A stretch of DNA of 64,000 nt from Perognathus longimembris pacificus (GCF_023159225.1 NC_063172.1:44149832-44213831), one strand, 5' to 3'; counted from the first letter of the stretch, positions 12,280 to 24,290 are shown. Made by a program: numbers and translations. Notes: generated by a model from the letters alone, not told the origin.

Positions 12280-12536
12280 TCTTTTTTTTTTTTCTTTTGA
12301 TGCCCATCCTGCAGCTTGAACTCAGAGCCTGAGGGCTATCCCTGAGCTTCCCCCCACCCCACCCCCCAAGGTTAGTGTACCATTTGGGCCACAGCTTCAC
12401 TCCCAGCCTTTTGGTGGTTAACTGGAAATAAGAATCTCAAAGAAATTTCTGCCCAGGCTGACTTTGAACTGCAATCCTCAGATCTCAGCCTCCTGAGTAG
12501 CTAGGATTCCAAGTGTGAGCCACAGGTGACTGGCTT
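12280..12536 (-). mobile_element. B1-Geo SINE (antisense)
   Basis: Geo half followed by a 7SL/B1-type half (CTCCTGAGTAGCTAGGATTC...GTGAGCCAC) on the + strand. It begins with a T/C run. Flanking TTCTTTGTCTT occurs on both sides, a likely target duplication. A C-rich block interrupts the Geo half near 12347-12368. Confidence 0.88.
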
Positions 12537-13160
12537 CTTTGTCTTCATGAAAGGAGTTTTCTTACATTAATCATCTGAAGTCTGAAGGCATTCTTCAAGG
12601 GCAGAAATTAAGGCAACTACAGTTGCCCAAGTACTGTTCTTTACCTGCCTAAGAGGCAGATAAGGAGACAAAGTTCATCTCCAACTGACTCAAATCCAGG
12701 CCTTTCCAGCACACACTTACTGTTGTCACCCCCAACCTACCTTAGAAGTTCCAATTCAGAGTTGTTGTGAAGATAAATGTGACTTTAATCTGCACAGAGT
12801 TGTCCTCTAAATCTGGTGTTCAACATGAGAATTAGCGAAGGCAAGAGAATCAAGTGGAATGGGGCACCACTGAGGACTACAACAGCACGTTGGACACTGG
12901 GACCACAGAGAATGAGAGGCCAAGATCGCTCATTCAGCAGAGTAGCTATGAGGTGCCCAGTACTAGGGCTGCATTTGTCATGAGGCTAAAGGCAGCAACT
13001 CTGTCCTAAATGAGTTCAGTCCATTGAGTTAGGGCTTTCTTGGTGTTTTTGAAACTTTTCCAATGAGAAATTTGAAGACAAAGACCCTTGAAGACAAAGA
13101 TGCAATCATGTCAGTGATCCAACCCCTTCTTCTAAAGTAGCTTTACAATTGAAAACTCTT
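12537..13160. other. Unassigned sequence
   Basis: No gene, RNA or recognisable repeat seen. A short direct repeat (GAAGACAAAGA) occurs near 13071-13100. Confidence 0.4.
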
Positions 13161-13355
13161 TTTTGTTGCCAGTCCTGGGGCTTGAACTCAGGGCCTGAGC
13201 ACTGTCCCTGGCTTCTTTTTGCTCAAGGATAGCATTCTGCCTCTTGAGCCACAGTGCCACTTCTGGCTTTTTCTATATATGTGGTGCTGAGGAATCAAAC
13301 CCAGGGCTTCATGTATATGAGGCGAGGACTTTACCACTAGGCCATATTCCAGCCT
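13161..13355 (-). mobile_element. IDL-Geo SINE (antisense)
   Basis: Complete Geo and ID-like halves in antisense orientation. Flanked by TTACAATTGAAAAC (left, near 13143) and TTACAATAGAAAAC (right, near 13356), a 14-bp target duplication with one mismatch. Confidence 0.92.
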
Positions 13356-14094
13356 TACAATAGAAAACTTTTAGAGAAGTAACTGACGAATGTCTTTACC
13401 AAGCTCAAGACCCCTAACTCCAATTTAGGGCCTTATGCTCTTAAGACAAAAAGCTTATTTTCCTAGTACTGCCTTTTCATTATGACCCCCACCTTTCCTT
13501 GTCCCATCTGGAGCAGAGGAAAGGGCGCTGCCCTGGAGCTTGTCTGTGAACTGAGCCCCATTGAGAGCTGATCTTTTGAGCAAAGTATCAAAGCAAGCCA
13601 GCTGTGGAGTCGAGAAACAGAAGGCTCTGCAGCTTTGGTTTAAGAGTCAGGTCATAGGAGTCTTTGAAGGACTTGAGCTCTGGAAGGAAGAAAAAGTGGG
13701 AGGCCAGGTTCCAAATGCACACCCATCGTATCTATAAAGCAAGGATGAAGCAAGGGACAGATTTTTTTAAAAAACAAAATAGAACAATCTTTATCTTAAT
13801 GAATGTTGTCTCCTTCAGTGTGAGTTATCATATAGACAAAATTATTTCAACTCTGTCACTATTTGCTCAAAACAAGGTTGGCAGGGTTTTCTTTTGATGT
13901 CCACAATAAAAGGCATTTATCCTTTAAGAAATTATTTATTTTGGTTAGAATCAAAAGCCACTCAAAGCCAAATAAGATGAGAGAAGGCCAATGATCAACC
14001 TGAATGTCATTTATGATTATAACATAATAAGGATGTAAAGTAATGAGGATACAGATAAGGAAATTTCATAAAAGCACCAAATTATTTTTGTAGC
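13356..14094. other. Unassigned sequence
   Basis: AT-rich in its second half. No gene or confident repeat. The 77-codon open frame at 13664-13897 has no recognisable motif. Confidence 0.4.
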
Positions 14095-14425
14095 AAGTTG
14101 TATTTGTTTGCCATGGCTGCCATAATAAAATAGCATAGACAATCTGTGCTCAAACTCAGAAATCTGTTTTCTCAAGGGTTGCCAGGTTTCATTTCTCCTG
14201 AGGCTTCTCTCCTTGCTTGGCAGTGGTTACCTTTCTCTCATGTACTCCTTACTGCCTTTGCTCTGTGTACTCCTGTGCCCCTTTGTGTGTCCAAACTTTC
14301 TCATATAGACATCAGTCATATCGGCCTTGTTTTGTTATAACCACCTCTTTTCAGGCACAAATCACCAGCTACAGGAGTTACGAATGCAAATAGGAGTTTT
14401 GGAGAAACACAAGTCAGCCCAGGGT
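14095..14425 (+). repeat. Ancient eutherian interspersed repeat remnant
   Basis: The pattern 'GTTTGCCATGGCTGCCATAATAAAATA...ACACAAGTCAGCCCA' matches a widespread old mammalian repeat type that opens with 'ttgctagggctgccataacaaa' and closes with 'caattcagcccata'. I cannot name the family from the sequence alone. It is heavily diverged and non-coding. Confidence 0.5.
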
Positions 14426-14509
14426 ACAATCTTCATTGAATTGCCTGTGTGTTCCCTTCTGAGGGATGATGTCATTTCTCCCTGAAAATACTGATGTGTT
14501 CATTAAAAA

Positions 14510-14920
14510 GTAACTATTCCTTCAGTGCTTGAATGAATAAACAAAATGGGGCATCTACATGCAATGGAATATTATTCAGCCCTTAAAAGAGATGGAATTC
14601 TGATACAAGCTCCTAAGTGGATCAACCTAGAGGACATAATGCCATGTGACAGAATCCAGTCATGAAAGGGCAAATGTATGACCCACTGCCGTAAAGTGCA
14701 TGGAATAGTCAAGTGCCTTCAGAAAGAAAGCAGAATAGTGGATATCAGAGGCCATGGGGAGGAAAAGTAGGGAGCTACATAATGGTGCTTTCTATATAAA
14801 AGGACAAGGAAGTTCTGATGATGGATAGCAATGGTACTTGCAAAACAATGTTAATGTTTCATACCACTGAATTATACCCCTAAGTGCATTTAAAATTGCA
14901 ACCGTTATTTTATGTATATT
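14510..14920 (+). mobile_element. Ancient L1 3' end (L1M-type)
   Basis: Contains the typical old L1 3'-region signature: 'ATGCAATGGAATATTATTCAGCC', then 'GGATCAACCTAGAGGACATAATGCCA' and 'CACTGAATTATACCCCTAAGTGCATTTAAAATTG' read as degenerate 3' UTR. Strongly diverged, with no usable frame. Orientation is sense. Confidence 0.8.
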
Positions 14921-14979
14921 CAACCCTAATTTTGAAATTCTGAAGTATTACTCATAGTAACTGGTCAAGAAATAGTAGC

Positions 14980-15146
14980 CATGCCAAGAGCTCACACCTG
15001 TAATCCTAACTACACAGGAGGACTGTAATTCAAGGCCAGCCCAAGTAGCAAAGTCCATGAGATTCTCATCTCCAATTATCAAGCAAAATGCCAGAAGTGG
15101 AGTTATGGCCAAGCGGTAGAGCAATAGCCTTGAGTGGGGGAAAAAG
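14980..15146 (+). mobile_element. B1-Geo SINE
   Basis: 7SL/B1-type left half (CACACCTGTAATCCTAACTA), linker CTCATCTCCAATTATC and a Geo half that loses similarity after 'CCTTGAGTG'. The A-rich tail has become the adjoining purine microsatellite. Confidence 0.82.
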
Positions 15147-15310
15147 CCAAGAAAAAAAGAAAGAAAAGAGAAAGAAAGAAAAGAAGGGAGAAAGGAAGGA
15201 AGAAAAGAAGGAAAGGAGAAAAGAAAGAAGGGAGAAAGGAAGGAAAGGATGGAGGAAGGGAGGGAGGGAAGGAAGAAAGGAAGGAAAGAAGGAAGGAAGG
15301 AAGGATGCCA
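15147..15310. repeat. (GGAA/GAAA)n purine microsatellite
   Basis: About 164 bp almost purely A and G on the + strand, mainly GGAA, GAAA and GGGA units, directly following the B1-Geo SINE. Long open frames rich in Lys/Glu/Arg or Ser/Pro here are composition artefacts. Confidence 0.92.
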
Positions 15311-16004
15311 GGCAGGCAGGAACAATTAACTTCTACTCTACCTGTAATCCTAGCACTTGGAAAGCTTAGATAAGTGGAGACAAACTGGACTATATAGTAA
15401 GACATTATCAGAAAAGAAAATAATAGTCTAAGTTTTCCAGTAAATATGGTTTTATACAGCCTGACTATTGAATATAAGGTATGAGCATAAACTCAGATGT
15501 ATACAGAACTCATGACAGAGTAGAGAGTGAATGCCTAATATTTAGGATACAATGCCTTAATTATTTCTAACAATGGTGTTCACAGTCATATATGGCAACA
15601 GTAGTTCAGGAGACTCAATAATGCTGTTATGGTCCACAGTGGCCTTTCTAACCAAGTGAGGGCTGGGGTCAGCAAAGGAGAAGGCTGCCCCTGCCCAGAA
15701 CCAAATCTAATTAAATCATAAAGCAAGTAAGTCTGGTTCCTGATTTCCCTTCTTTTGATCCTTCTCTATCAGTTTCCATCTTATTTCCTCTTCCCACAGT
15801 GCACCAAGAGATTTCAGAACTGATGTCTTGAGGCCCTAATCCTCTTGCCATTAGTTCTCCATTTCAATCCAGACCTGCCACCCAAAAACCCAAGCACAAA
15901 TAACCAGACTTATCCCTACTTGCTCTATACTCAGGCCCAAATCTTCACTGAGGAACTAGCAGGTTTTCAGAGAACTGTGAATCATGGAAAGAACCACTGT
16001 CTAC
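15311..16004. other. Unassigned sequence
   Basis: The start (15330-15420) may hold a partial B1-like remnant (CTGTAATCCTAGCACTTGGAA). The remainder shows no gene or recognisable repeat. Confidence 0.4.
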
Positions 16005-16018
16005 TATAAAACATATGG

Positions 16019-16242
16019 GGGCTGGGGATATAGCCTAGCGGCAAGAGTGCTTGCCTCGTATACATGAGGCCCTGGGTTCAATTCCCCAGCACCACATATA
16101 CAGAAAAAAATGGCCAGAAGTGGCGCTGTGGCTCAAGTGGCAGAGTGCTAGCCTTGAGCAAGAAGAAGCCAGGGACAGTGCTCAGGCCCTGAGTCCAAGA
16201 CCCAGGACTGGCCAAAAAAAAAAAAAAAAAAACCTTGCCTCG
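16019..16242 (+). mobile_element. IDL-Geo SINE, complete
   Basis: Best-preserved sense copy. The ID-like half (GGGGATATAGCCTAGCGGC...GGGTTCAATTCC) has pol III box A and box B-like motifs. A short A-rich linker, the Geo half (GCCAGAAGTGGCGCTGTGGC...GACTGGCC) and a 19-base A-run follow. Flanked by a perfect 14-bp target duplication TATAAAACATATGG (16005-16018 and 16243-16256). Ten extra bases (CCTTGCCTCG) lie between the A-run and the duplication. Confidence 0.95.
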
Positions 16243-16324
16243 TATAAAACATATGGTGATTTATTTAAAAAAAATAAGCTGAGAAAACATGTTTTGATTT
16301 TGCCTGTTATATAAGAAGAAAACC

Positions 16325-16650
16325 AATTCAGCCGGGCACTGGTTATTCATGTCTGTAATCCTAGCTCTAGCTACCTGGGATGCTGAGATCAGGAGCACTG
16401 GTTTGAAGCCAGCCCCAGAAAAAAAAGTTCACAAGGCAGCATGCATCATTCTAGCTATGTAGAAGACTGAGATCAGGTGGCTAAAGTTCCAGGCCAGCAT
16501 AGGCAGAAAGGTCTCTGATATTCTATCTTAACAGAAGAAGCTAGGCTGGGGGTAGGGATGAGGAGTAACTGTCATCCTAGATATAAAGAGAATCATGGTT
16601 GAGGTCTATGTCTGGGCAGGAAGCAGGACCACATCCAAAAAATACTAAAC
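16325..16650 (+). mobile_element. 7SL/B1-type dimeric SINE remnant
   Basis: Starts GCCGGGCACTGGTTATTCATG with a B1-like body, then a second degenerate unit. It lacks the Geo half. Boundaries and family are uncertain. Confidence 0.55.
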
Positions 16651-16671
16651 AAACAAACAAATAAATAAAGG

Positions 16672-16915
16672 GCTAGAAGCCAGGCACAGTGGCTCACCCC
16701 TGTAATCTTTGCCACGCAGGAAGCTGAAATCTGAGGATTGCAGTTCAAAGCCAGCCTGGGCAAGAAAGTCTGTGAGACGCTTATCTCCAATTAAATCACA
16801 GAAAAAGCCAGAAGTGGCACTGTGGCTCAAGTGGGATAGTGCTAGCCTTGAGTAAAAGGAACTCAGAGACAGTGCCCAGGCTGAGAGTTCAACCCTCAGA
16901 ACTGGCAGAAAAAAA
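16672..16915 (+). mobile_element. B1-Geo SINE
   Basis: 7SL/B1-type left half (GCCAGGCACAGTGGCTCACC), linker CTTATCTCCAATTAAATC, then a Geo half (GCCAGAAGTGGCACTGTGGC) ending in an A-run. The right half is clearly the same unit as in the IDL-Geo copy at 16019-16242. Confidence 0.88.
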
Positions 16916-16916
16916 A

Positions 16917-17025
16917 GGCTGGACACATGGCTCAGCAGTACTGTGCCTTCCTAACAAACATGGGGCTCTTAGTTCAAACCCCACTATTGCGAGTAATCAA
17001 ACTAATCAAACAAAAAACAGTATTC
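16917..17025 (+). mobile_element. ID-like monomeric SINE, diverged
   Basis: GGCTGGACACATGGCTCAGC followed by 'CTTAGTTCAAACCCC', resembling box A and box B of an ID element with an A-rich end. Directly follows the A-run of the preceding SINE. Confidence 0.6.
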
Positions 17026-17089
17026 AATTCATACTAGGATATAAATGGCTGAAAACTAGCAGAAGGAGGTAATTCCTTAATCCATTACT

Positions 17090-17419
17090 TTACTTGTCAC
17101 TTCATTTTGTGTTTGGTCACTTTGGGCCCAAGGCATAGCTTTTCTTTTGCAAAATCAAGGTCAGACAGAAGTTGCATTACAACCTGGCAGTCCTGGTTCC
17201 GAGCCCTGTACCACAAACAACCCTGCACAAATGTCACTAGAGAGTGACATTGCTTTTGTTAGCCATCTGCTTGACCAAGATAAGCCTCTCAGTGGTAGCA
17301 TTCTTTCAAATAGGGAGACACACAATCAGGCTCCTGTTTTGCCTGGCTCCTCTGGACTTGTTTTTGAAATAAATGAAAAGCTATACCAAAATGGCATTAC
17401 ATTTGACATAGTAGCTTGA
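17090..17419 (+). pseudogene. Possible exon-like or pseudogene fragment, unrecognised
   Basis: Outside recognisable repeats, a frame is open from upstream of 17135 to TAG at 17417-17419. It has coding-like composition (…MSLESDIAFVSHLLDQDKP…, …GLVFEINEKLYQNGITFDIVA). I do not recognise the protein. The frame lacks a convincing ATG start, splice sites or poly(A). It may be a processed-pseudogene scrap or chance. Confidence 0.25.
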
Positions 17420-17444
17420 ACCGAGGTTACTTTTTTAAGTAAAT

Positions 17445-17675
17445 GATTCTGGGAATATAGCCTAGTGGCAAGAGTGCTTGCCTCCTATACATGAAGCACT
17501 AGGTTAAATTCCTCAGCACCACATGTATAGAAAATGGCCAGAAGTGGTGCTGTGGCTCAAGTGGCAGAGTGCTAACCTTGAGCAAAAAGGAGCCAAGGAC
17601 AGTGCTCTGGCCCTGAGTCCAAAAAAAAAAAAAAAAAAAAAAGAAAGAAAGAAAAGAAAAAAGAAAAAAATTGTG
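17445..17675 (+). mobile_element. IDL-Geo SINE
   Basis: Complete ID-like half (TGGGAATATAGCCTAGTGGC) and Geo half. It ends early at 'CCCTGAGTCC' in a 22-base A-run, then GAAA repeats. Confidence 0.9.
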
Positions 17676-17867
17676 TATGTTGCTTCTGGTTACAAGAGAT
17701 CCTGTCTTAAATAAAATTGTAAAGTAATTCTTCAGGAAAAGAAATAAAATACTAGACTTCTTGAAGTTTTTCAGAGTTCGAAGGCATTTCAATCAATTCA
17801 GTCCTTAAAGGTGGACTTATAACACTGGAGACTATCAAGTCAAGAATTAGAAATGTAAAACGTTTGC

Positions 17868-18085
17868 CAGGTGCCAGTTGCTCATGCCTGTAATCCTAGC
17901 TACTCAGGAAGCAGTGACCTGAGAATCATGGTTCAAAGTCAGCCCAAGCAGGAAAATAAATGAGACTCTTACTGCCAACTAACCACCAAAAAGTGGAGCT
18001 GTGGCTCAAATGGGAGAGTGCTATCTTTGACCAAAAAGCTCAGGGATAGTACCCAGGCCCTGAGGGCCCTGAATTCCAGCCCTGG
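17868..18085 (+). mobile_element. B1-Geo SINE
   Basis: GCCAGGTGCCAGTTGCTCATG left half, then a Geo half (AAGTGGAGCTGTGGCTCAAA...CCTGAATTCCAGCCC). It has no clear A-tail and is replaced by a G/T then C/A low-complexity junction. Confidence 0.82.
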
Positions 18086-18119
18086 GGTGTGTGTGGGGGG
18101 GTGCACCACACACCCACAA

Positions 18120-19134
18120 ACTCTTTTTAAACAATACAAATCATTGGGTTCACACCTCATTTCCATTATGCATTATCCATATCTACTGTTTTTTGCTCTG
18201 GAAGCTACCACAGGATTGACCTGTGGAGCCATGTTGAATTTTTAGCTTTTCCTATATTAGCAGTCTGAATCTAGGGTGAAGAGTGAATATTGGGATCTGG
18301 CGTCAGTGAGCATTCATTCTTTGATGATGGTTGAAATCTTGAGTTGGGGAAGAGAATTCCTCAGAGGCAAAAATCAAGGCAGGGCCCCTCGGAGGAGAGC
18401 AGAGCTGTTGCTTGTATTCACTGGGTGTCTAAAGTAGCTTCTACCAAAAAGAAAAACACCATTTGGATGCCCCCTGTGCTCTGTCTGGTGCTGTTTTGAT
18501 TGTAGCCCAGGACCGAGGAGCAGGGAGCCTACCTGCCCATTACAATTGTCATCTTGGCAAGCTTGTTTGACAACCTGAAAAACAAACAGCTGTGAAGAGG
18601 GAACCAAGGCACCGAGTAAGTACCCAATAAATGCTAGCACCCCAGCTCGGTCCTGGTAGAGAGGGTCTATGAAGCTTGCCAACTTGGGTGTAAAGCTGCA
18701 ATCCCCACCCTACCCCCCCCACCCCCCACACCGCCCGGGCCTGGCAGCAGCCCTTTCCCCGAGATCAGCACAGCGGAGAAGTCCAGCTCTCCCACAGCAT
18801 GAGGGATGCTAAGAGGGACAAACGGACCTGGGTTCCACTACCCCCAAAAACCCTCAGCTCCCTCTGAAGAAAGAGGAATCATTCCTGCAAGGTTCCACAG
18901 GGAAGTGGCTGGGGTTGACAAACTCCTGATGGGGAGAGGCAGGCTAGCCCACAGCAGGCTGGGTTGATCAGGTGCTGTGACTCAGAGGAAATGACCCCAG
19001 AAGGGAGTTCACGTGCCACGGAATTGGGCGAAGATTATTCTTCGTTGCACACACTAAGTAAAACAAAACAGATAAGATGCATTTGGCGCAATAGTCTCTG
19101 GAGATGAACAAACCTTCGTGATTTCTAGGTGAGT
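18120..19134. other. Unassigned flank of CpG island
   Basis: Moderately GC-rich, without recognisable repeats, leading into the CpG island. A C-run lies near 18713-18727. At 19127-19134 the + strand reads AG|GTGAGT, a perfect consensus splice donor just before the island. No transcript can be inferred from sequence alone. Confidence 0.35.
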
Positions 19135-19560
19135 CCTTGGTTTGGACAAGTTGCAGCAGGGACCGCGGTGAGGGCACGGGGTTGCCATAGGATCGGAGGA
19201 AAGAAGAAGGTGGGGGGGGGGGGGAGCAGGAGGAGGGCGCGGGCCCAGGCTGGGAAAGAGCAGCGGCCGCCCGCGCCCGGCGGGCCACCCCACCGCGGGG
19301 TCCCCGGGAGCCCGCGCCTCATTTACCGACTGAGCGACTCTGAAAACCGCCCTGATCACAATTACCGCGGCCCGGGCCCCGGATGCTTTCAAGACGGCCG
19401 CTGGGACTGGGGGGGGCGGGGGGTAAACCGCCGCCAGCGCGCCCGAGACCGTCACCCCGTCACCCCTGACGCCGTGGGAACGCGGGTGGCGCCCTCCCCT
19501 CGCCCCCGCGGCGCAGGGCCCTTGGCCTCCCGGGCCCCAAGTGCAAGAGCCCCGCGATTC
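19135..19560. promoter_or_regulatory. CpG island, candidate promoter or enhancer
   Basis: This is the only strongly GC-rich, CpG-dense block in the window. It contains many CGs, CCGCGG sites, a GCGGCCGC site at 19263-19270, G-runs near 19212 and a GGGGCGGGG GC-box-like motif near 19412. In mammals such islands usually mark promoters of transcribed units. No adjacent coding exon is recognisable, so it could drive a non-coding RNA, an alternative promoter of a gene outside the window, or act as an orphan island. Direction is undetermined. Confidence 0.65.
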
Positions 19561-19862
19561 TCAGGACCTTTTCCTGCCTCTGCGCTCTCCCCCACTCCTT
19601 CCCTTTCTACTCCCTCTCCCTCCTTCCCAGCCCCTCCTCTTTCTCCCTTCCTCTCCTCTCCTGGCTCATTTCTTTCCCTTCTCTCTCCTCTACCTCCTCC
19701 CTCTCTCCTCTCTTCTTTCTCCTCTCCCCTCTCCTCTTCTCTCTCTTCTCCCTCCCTCTCTTCTCTTCCTTTTTTTCTCTTCTCTTCCTTTTCCCTCTCC
19801 TCTTCTTCTCTCCCCCTCTCCCTCCCCTTCACTCTCCTCCCATTTCCTCTCTGTACTGTTTC
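19561..19862. repeat. Polypyrimidine (C/T) tract about 300 bp
   Basis: Nearly all C and T on the + strand (CTCTCCTC, CCTTCTC units) with few interruptions, immediately beside the CpG island. Such polypurine-polypyrimidine mirror-like tracts can form triplex (H-DNA) structures. Long Ser/Leu/Pro- or Glu/Arg/Gly-rich open frames across it are artefacts. Confidence 0.9.
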
Positions 19863-20070
19863 TTTGGGAATGGGCCAGTAGCATTTGAGAATACATAAAC
19901 GGAAGGAGCGATCCTGGTTTTGCTGCAGGCTGGCCCCTGCCACCCCCACCCCCCACCAGCATTCCCTAGAGGAGATCCCCCCCCACATACACCCCCATCA
20001 CCAGAGCCCAGTGGGGCCCTGACCACCGTGCTGCTTCCTGATAGCCTGCTGCTCTTCCCAGGGGTCCTAG

Positions 20071-21388
<1,318 letters not shown>

Positions 21389-23732
21389 CCCCCTAAACTC
21401 AGGAACAAGACAAGGATGCCCACTCTCCCCACTTCTTTTCAATATAGTACTGGAATCCCTAGCCATAGCAATAAGACAAGAGGAGGACATCAAAGGGATC
21501 CACATCGGCAAGGAAGAAATCAAGTTATCCCTATTCGCAGACGACATGATCTTATATCTGAAGGACCCAAAAAACTCAGTCCCCAAACTCCTACACCTAA
21601 TAAACCATTTTGGCAAAGTAGCAGGATACAAAATCAATCCACAAAAGTCAGCAGCTTTTCTGTACACCAGCAATATACAAGGAGAAAAGGAAATTATGCA
21701 AACAATTCCATTTACAGTAGCCAAAAAAAGAATAAAGTACCTAGGGATCAACTTAACCAAGGATGTGACGGACCTATTTAATGAGAACTATAAAAATCTA
21801 ATAAGGGAAATCAAAGAAGACACAAGGAGATGGAAAGACCTCCCATGCTCATGGGTAGGCAGAATCAATATAGTGAAAATGGCCATATTGCCCAAATTGT
21901 TATACAAATTCAATGCAATCCCTATCAAAATCCCAGTCACATTCTTCACTGAAATAGAGAAACCAATCCATAAATTCATATGGATCAGCAAAAAACCTAG
22001 AATAGCCAAAGCAATTCTAGGCAAAAAAAGCAGTGCAGGAGGTATCACGATACCAGACTTCAAGCTCTACTACAAGGCCATCATAACAAAAACAGCATGG
22101 TATTGGTATAAAAACAAACTGGAAGACCAATGGATTACAAATGAAGACCCAGAAATAAAACCGCACTATTACAGCCAACTGATATTCGACAAAGGAGCTA
22201 AAGACATACAAAGGAATAAACATAGCTTCTTCAACTACTGGTGCTGGGAGAACTGGGCAGCCATATGCAGAAAACTCAAAGTAGACCCAAGCGTATCACC
22301 ATACACCAAGATCAACTCAAAATGGATCAAGGACCTCAATATCAGACCTGAATCCTTGAAACTACTGAAGGACAGAGTAGGAAAGACGCTAGAACTTATA
22401 GGCACAGGAAGGAACTTCCTGAATAGAGTCCCAGGGGCACAACATATAGGGGAAAGACTTGACAAATGGGACTACTACAAATTAAAAAGTTTCTGCACAG
22501 CTAAGGACATAGCCACCAAAATAGAAAGACAGCCAACCATATGGGAAAGGATCTTTACCAGCACAGTAACAAAGGCCTAATATCTGTCATCTACAGAGAA
22601 CTCAAAAAACTAAGCCCTTCCAAGCCCAATAAACCTATTAGGAAATGGGCAAAGGAGCTAAAGAGAGACTTCACAAGAGAAGAAATAAAAATGGCAAAGA
22701 AACACATGAGGAAATGCTCAACATCCCTGGTAGTAAAGGAAATGCAAATCAAAACAACCCTGAGATACCACCTCACTCCAGTTAGAATGGCCTATACTCT
22801 GAACTCAGGCAACAACAAATGCTGGAGGGGGTGTGGAGAAAGAGGAACCCTTCTCCATTGTTGGTGGGAGTGCAAATTAGTACAACCACTTTGGAGAACA
22901 GTATGGAGGTTTCTCAAAAAGCTCAATATAGACCTACCCTATAACCCAGCCATACCACTGCTAGGCATCTATCCTAAACAGCAAACCCCAAGATATCAAA
23001 AAGACATTTGTACTTCCACGTTTATCGTGGCACAATTCACAATAGCCAAAATATGGAAACAACCCAGATGCCCCTCCACAGACGAATGGATCCAAAAAAT
23101 ATGGTACCTATACACAATGAAATACTACATAGCGATTAGGAATGGTGAAATATTGTTATTCGCAGGGAAATGGTCAGAACTCGAACAAATAATGTTGAGC
23201 GAGACACGCCTAGAACACAGAAAACAAAAGGGCATGATCTCCCTGATATATGACTGTTAACAAAGGGGGACAGCGAGACAGTAGAGACCAGGTCTGTGAA
23301 ACCAAAAACTGCTTGTCAAATAGTATTCCCCACAGGATTGGGGCAGCGACCCAACAGTATGTAACTAAAACCAAACAATTACTCAACATATAAAGGTCAA
23401 AAATTGACCTCTCAGTGGAATACAATAGCTCAAAAGCTAGGTATGTATGTTCATATAAGACTACAGTCGACATAAGGTCTAATATCGACATTACATTTAA
23501 AGCTCTAGGTGAACTTTCTTGGGCGTGGCCACGTAGCTACTGTATATGTTCTTGATACATTGTATATTGTATATATGTCTACCTGTCCTAGAGAAGAGAT
23601 AGAAAAACAGGCCGTAAGATATTACAACTAATGTACACACTGCCCTACCATGTAACTGTACCCTTTTTGCACAACACCTTCTCAAAAAATTTGTGTTCAA
23701 TTAATAAACAATTAAAAAAAGAAAAAAAAAAG
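21389..23732 (+). mobile_element. L1 element D, 5'-truncated
   Basis: Begins abruptly in the reverse transcriptase domain (first codons before [10 protein letters not shown]) and runs to the 3' UTR and A-rich tail (23703-23732). Same subfamily as A and C, and less decayed than C. 5' truncation is typical of target-primed reverse transcription. I could not find a convincing target duplication: AAAGCAAATA on the left against AAAGAAATCA on the right is weak. Confidence 0.93.
21390..23260 (+). pseudogene. L1-D ORF2, reverse transcriptase to C-terminus, one frameshift
   Basis: Open from the truncation point at 21390 to TAA 22578-22580, carrying [17 protein letters not shown], catalytic FADD (21534-21545), [20 protein letters not shown] and [11 protein letters not shown] four-base deletion near 22570 (element C reads ACAGACAAAGG, this copy ACAAAGG) shifts the frame. 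The remainder, open to the native stop at 23258-23260, has the CCHC-like knuckle and C-terminal tail. Lacking the endonuclease and the first RT blocks, it cannot be active. Confidence 0.93.
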
Positions 23733-23743
23733 AAATCAACTGG

Positions 23744-23940
23744 GGTTGGGAATATGGCCTAGTGGCACAAGTGCTTGTCTCATATACGTGAAGCCCTGGG
23801 TTCGATTCCTCAGCACCACATATATAGAAAAGTCCAGAATTGGTGCTGTGGCTCAAGTGGCAGAATGCTATCCTTGAGCAAAAAGAAGCCAGGGACAGTA
23901 CTCAGTGCCCTGAGTCCAAGAGCCAGGACTGGCCAAAAAA
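23744..23940 (+). mobile_element. IDL-Geo SINE with perfect target duplication
   Basis: Complete sense copy flanked by perfect 11-bp AAATCAACTGG at 23733-23743 and 23941-23951. It inserted beside the A-rich end of L1-D, so it is younger than that junction. Confidence 0.95.
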
Positions 23941-23943
23941 AAA

Positions 23944-24290
23944 TCAACTGGAAGAGAATGAAGGAAGAGGTGACATTGTCTGAAAATAAGTATACTCATG
24001 GGCTGCGAATGTGGCTTAGTGGTAGAGTGCTTGCCTAGCATGCATGGAGCCCTGGGTTCCATTCCTCAGTACCACATAAAAATAAAAAGCCAGATGTGGC
24101 ACTGTGGCATAAGTGGTATCGTGCTAGTCTTGAGCAAAAGAAGCCCAGGGACAGTTCCCAGGCCTGAGTTCAAGCCCAGGACTGGAAAAAAAAAAAGGAA
24201 AAAAATTTATTCATTACCTGACTTATGAAGTCGTTAACCCTTCTGCACATCACCTTCATAATAATAAAAACTTTTAACAATCAAATAAAT
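23944..24290 (+). mobile_element. L1 3' UTR remnant, split by a SINE
   Basis: 'GAGGTGACATTGTCTGAAAA' and, after the SINE at 24000-24205, 'ATTACCTGACTTATGAAG...CACCTTCATAATAATAAAAA' match the closing part of the L1 3' end at 27024-27220. It is a short 5'-truncated L1 end, interrupted by an IDL-Geo SINE. Confidence 0.75.
24000..24207 (+). mobile_element. IDL-Geo SINE
   Basis: ID-like half closer to canonical ID (GGTAGAGTGCTTGCCTAGCA) than its neighbours, then the Geo half and an A-run. Sits inside an L1 3' UTR remnant. Confidence 0.9.

Noticed and set aside
16019..16100. tRNA-Ala-like sequence with box A and box B
   Set aside because: It is the left half of the IDL-Geo SINE with no proper acceptor stem or anticodon arm. 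The same holds for all other ID-like units.
19452..19988. Glu/Arg/Gly-rich and Ser/Leu/Pro-rich frames up to 250 codons
   Set aside because: They come from the CpG island and polypyrimidine tract. Composition explains the absence of stops.
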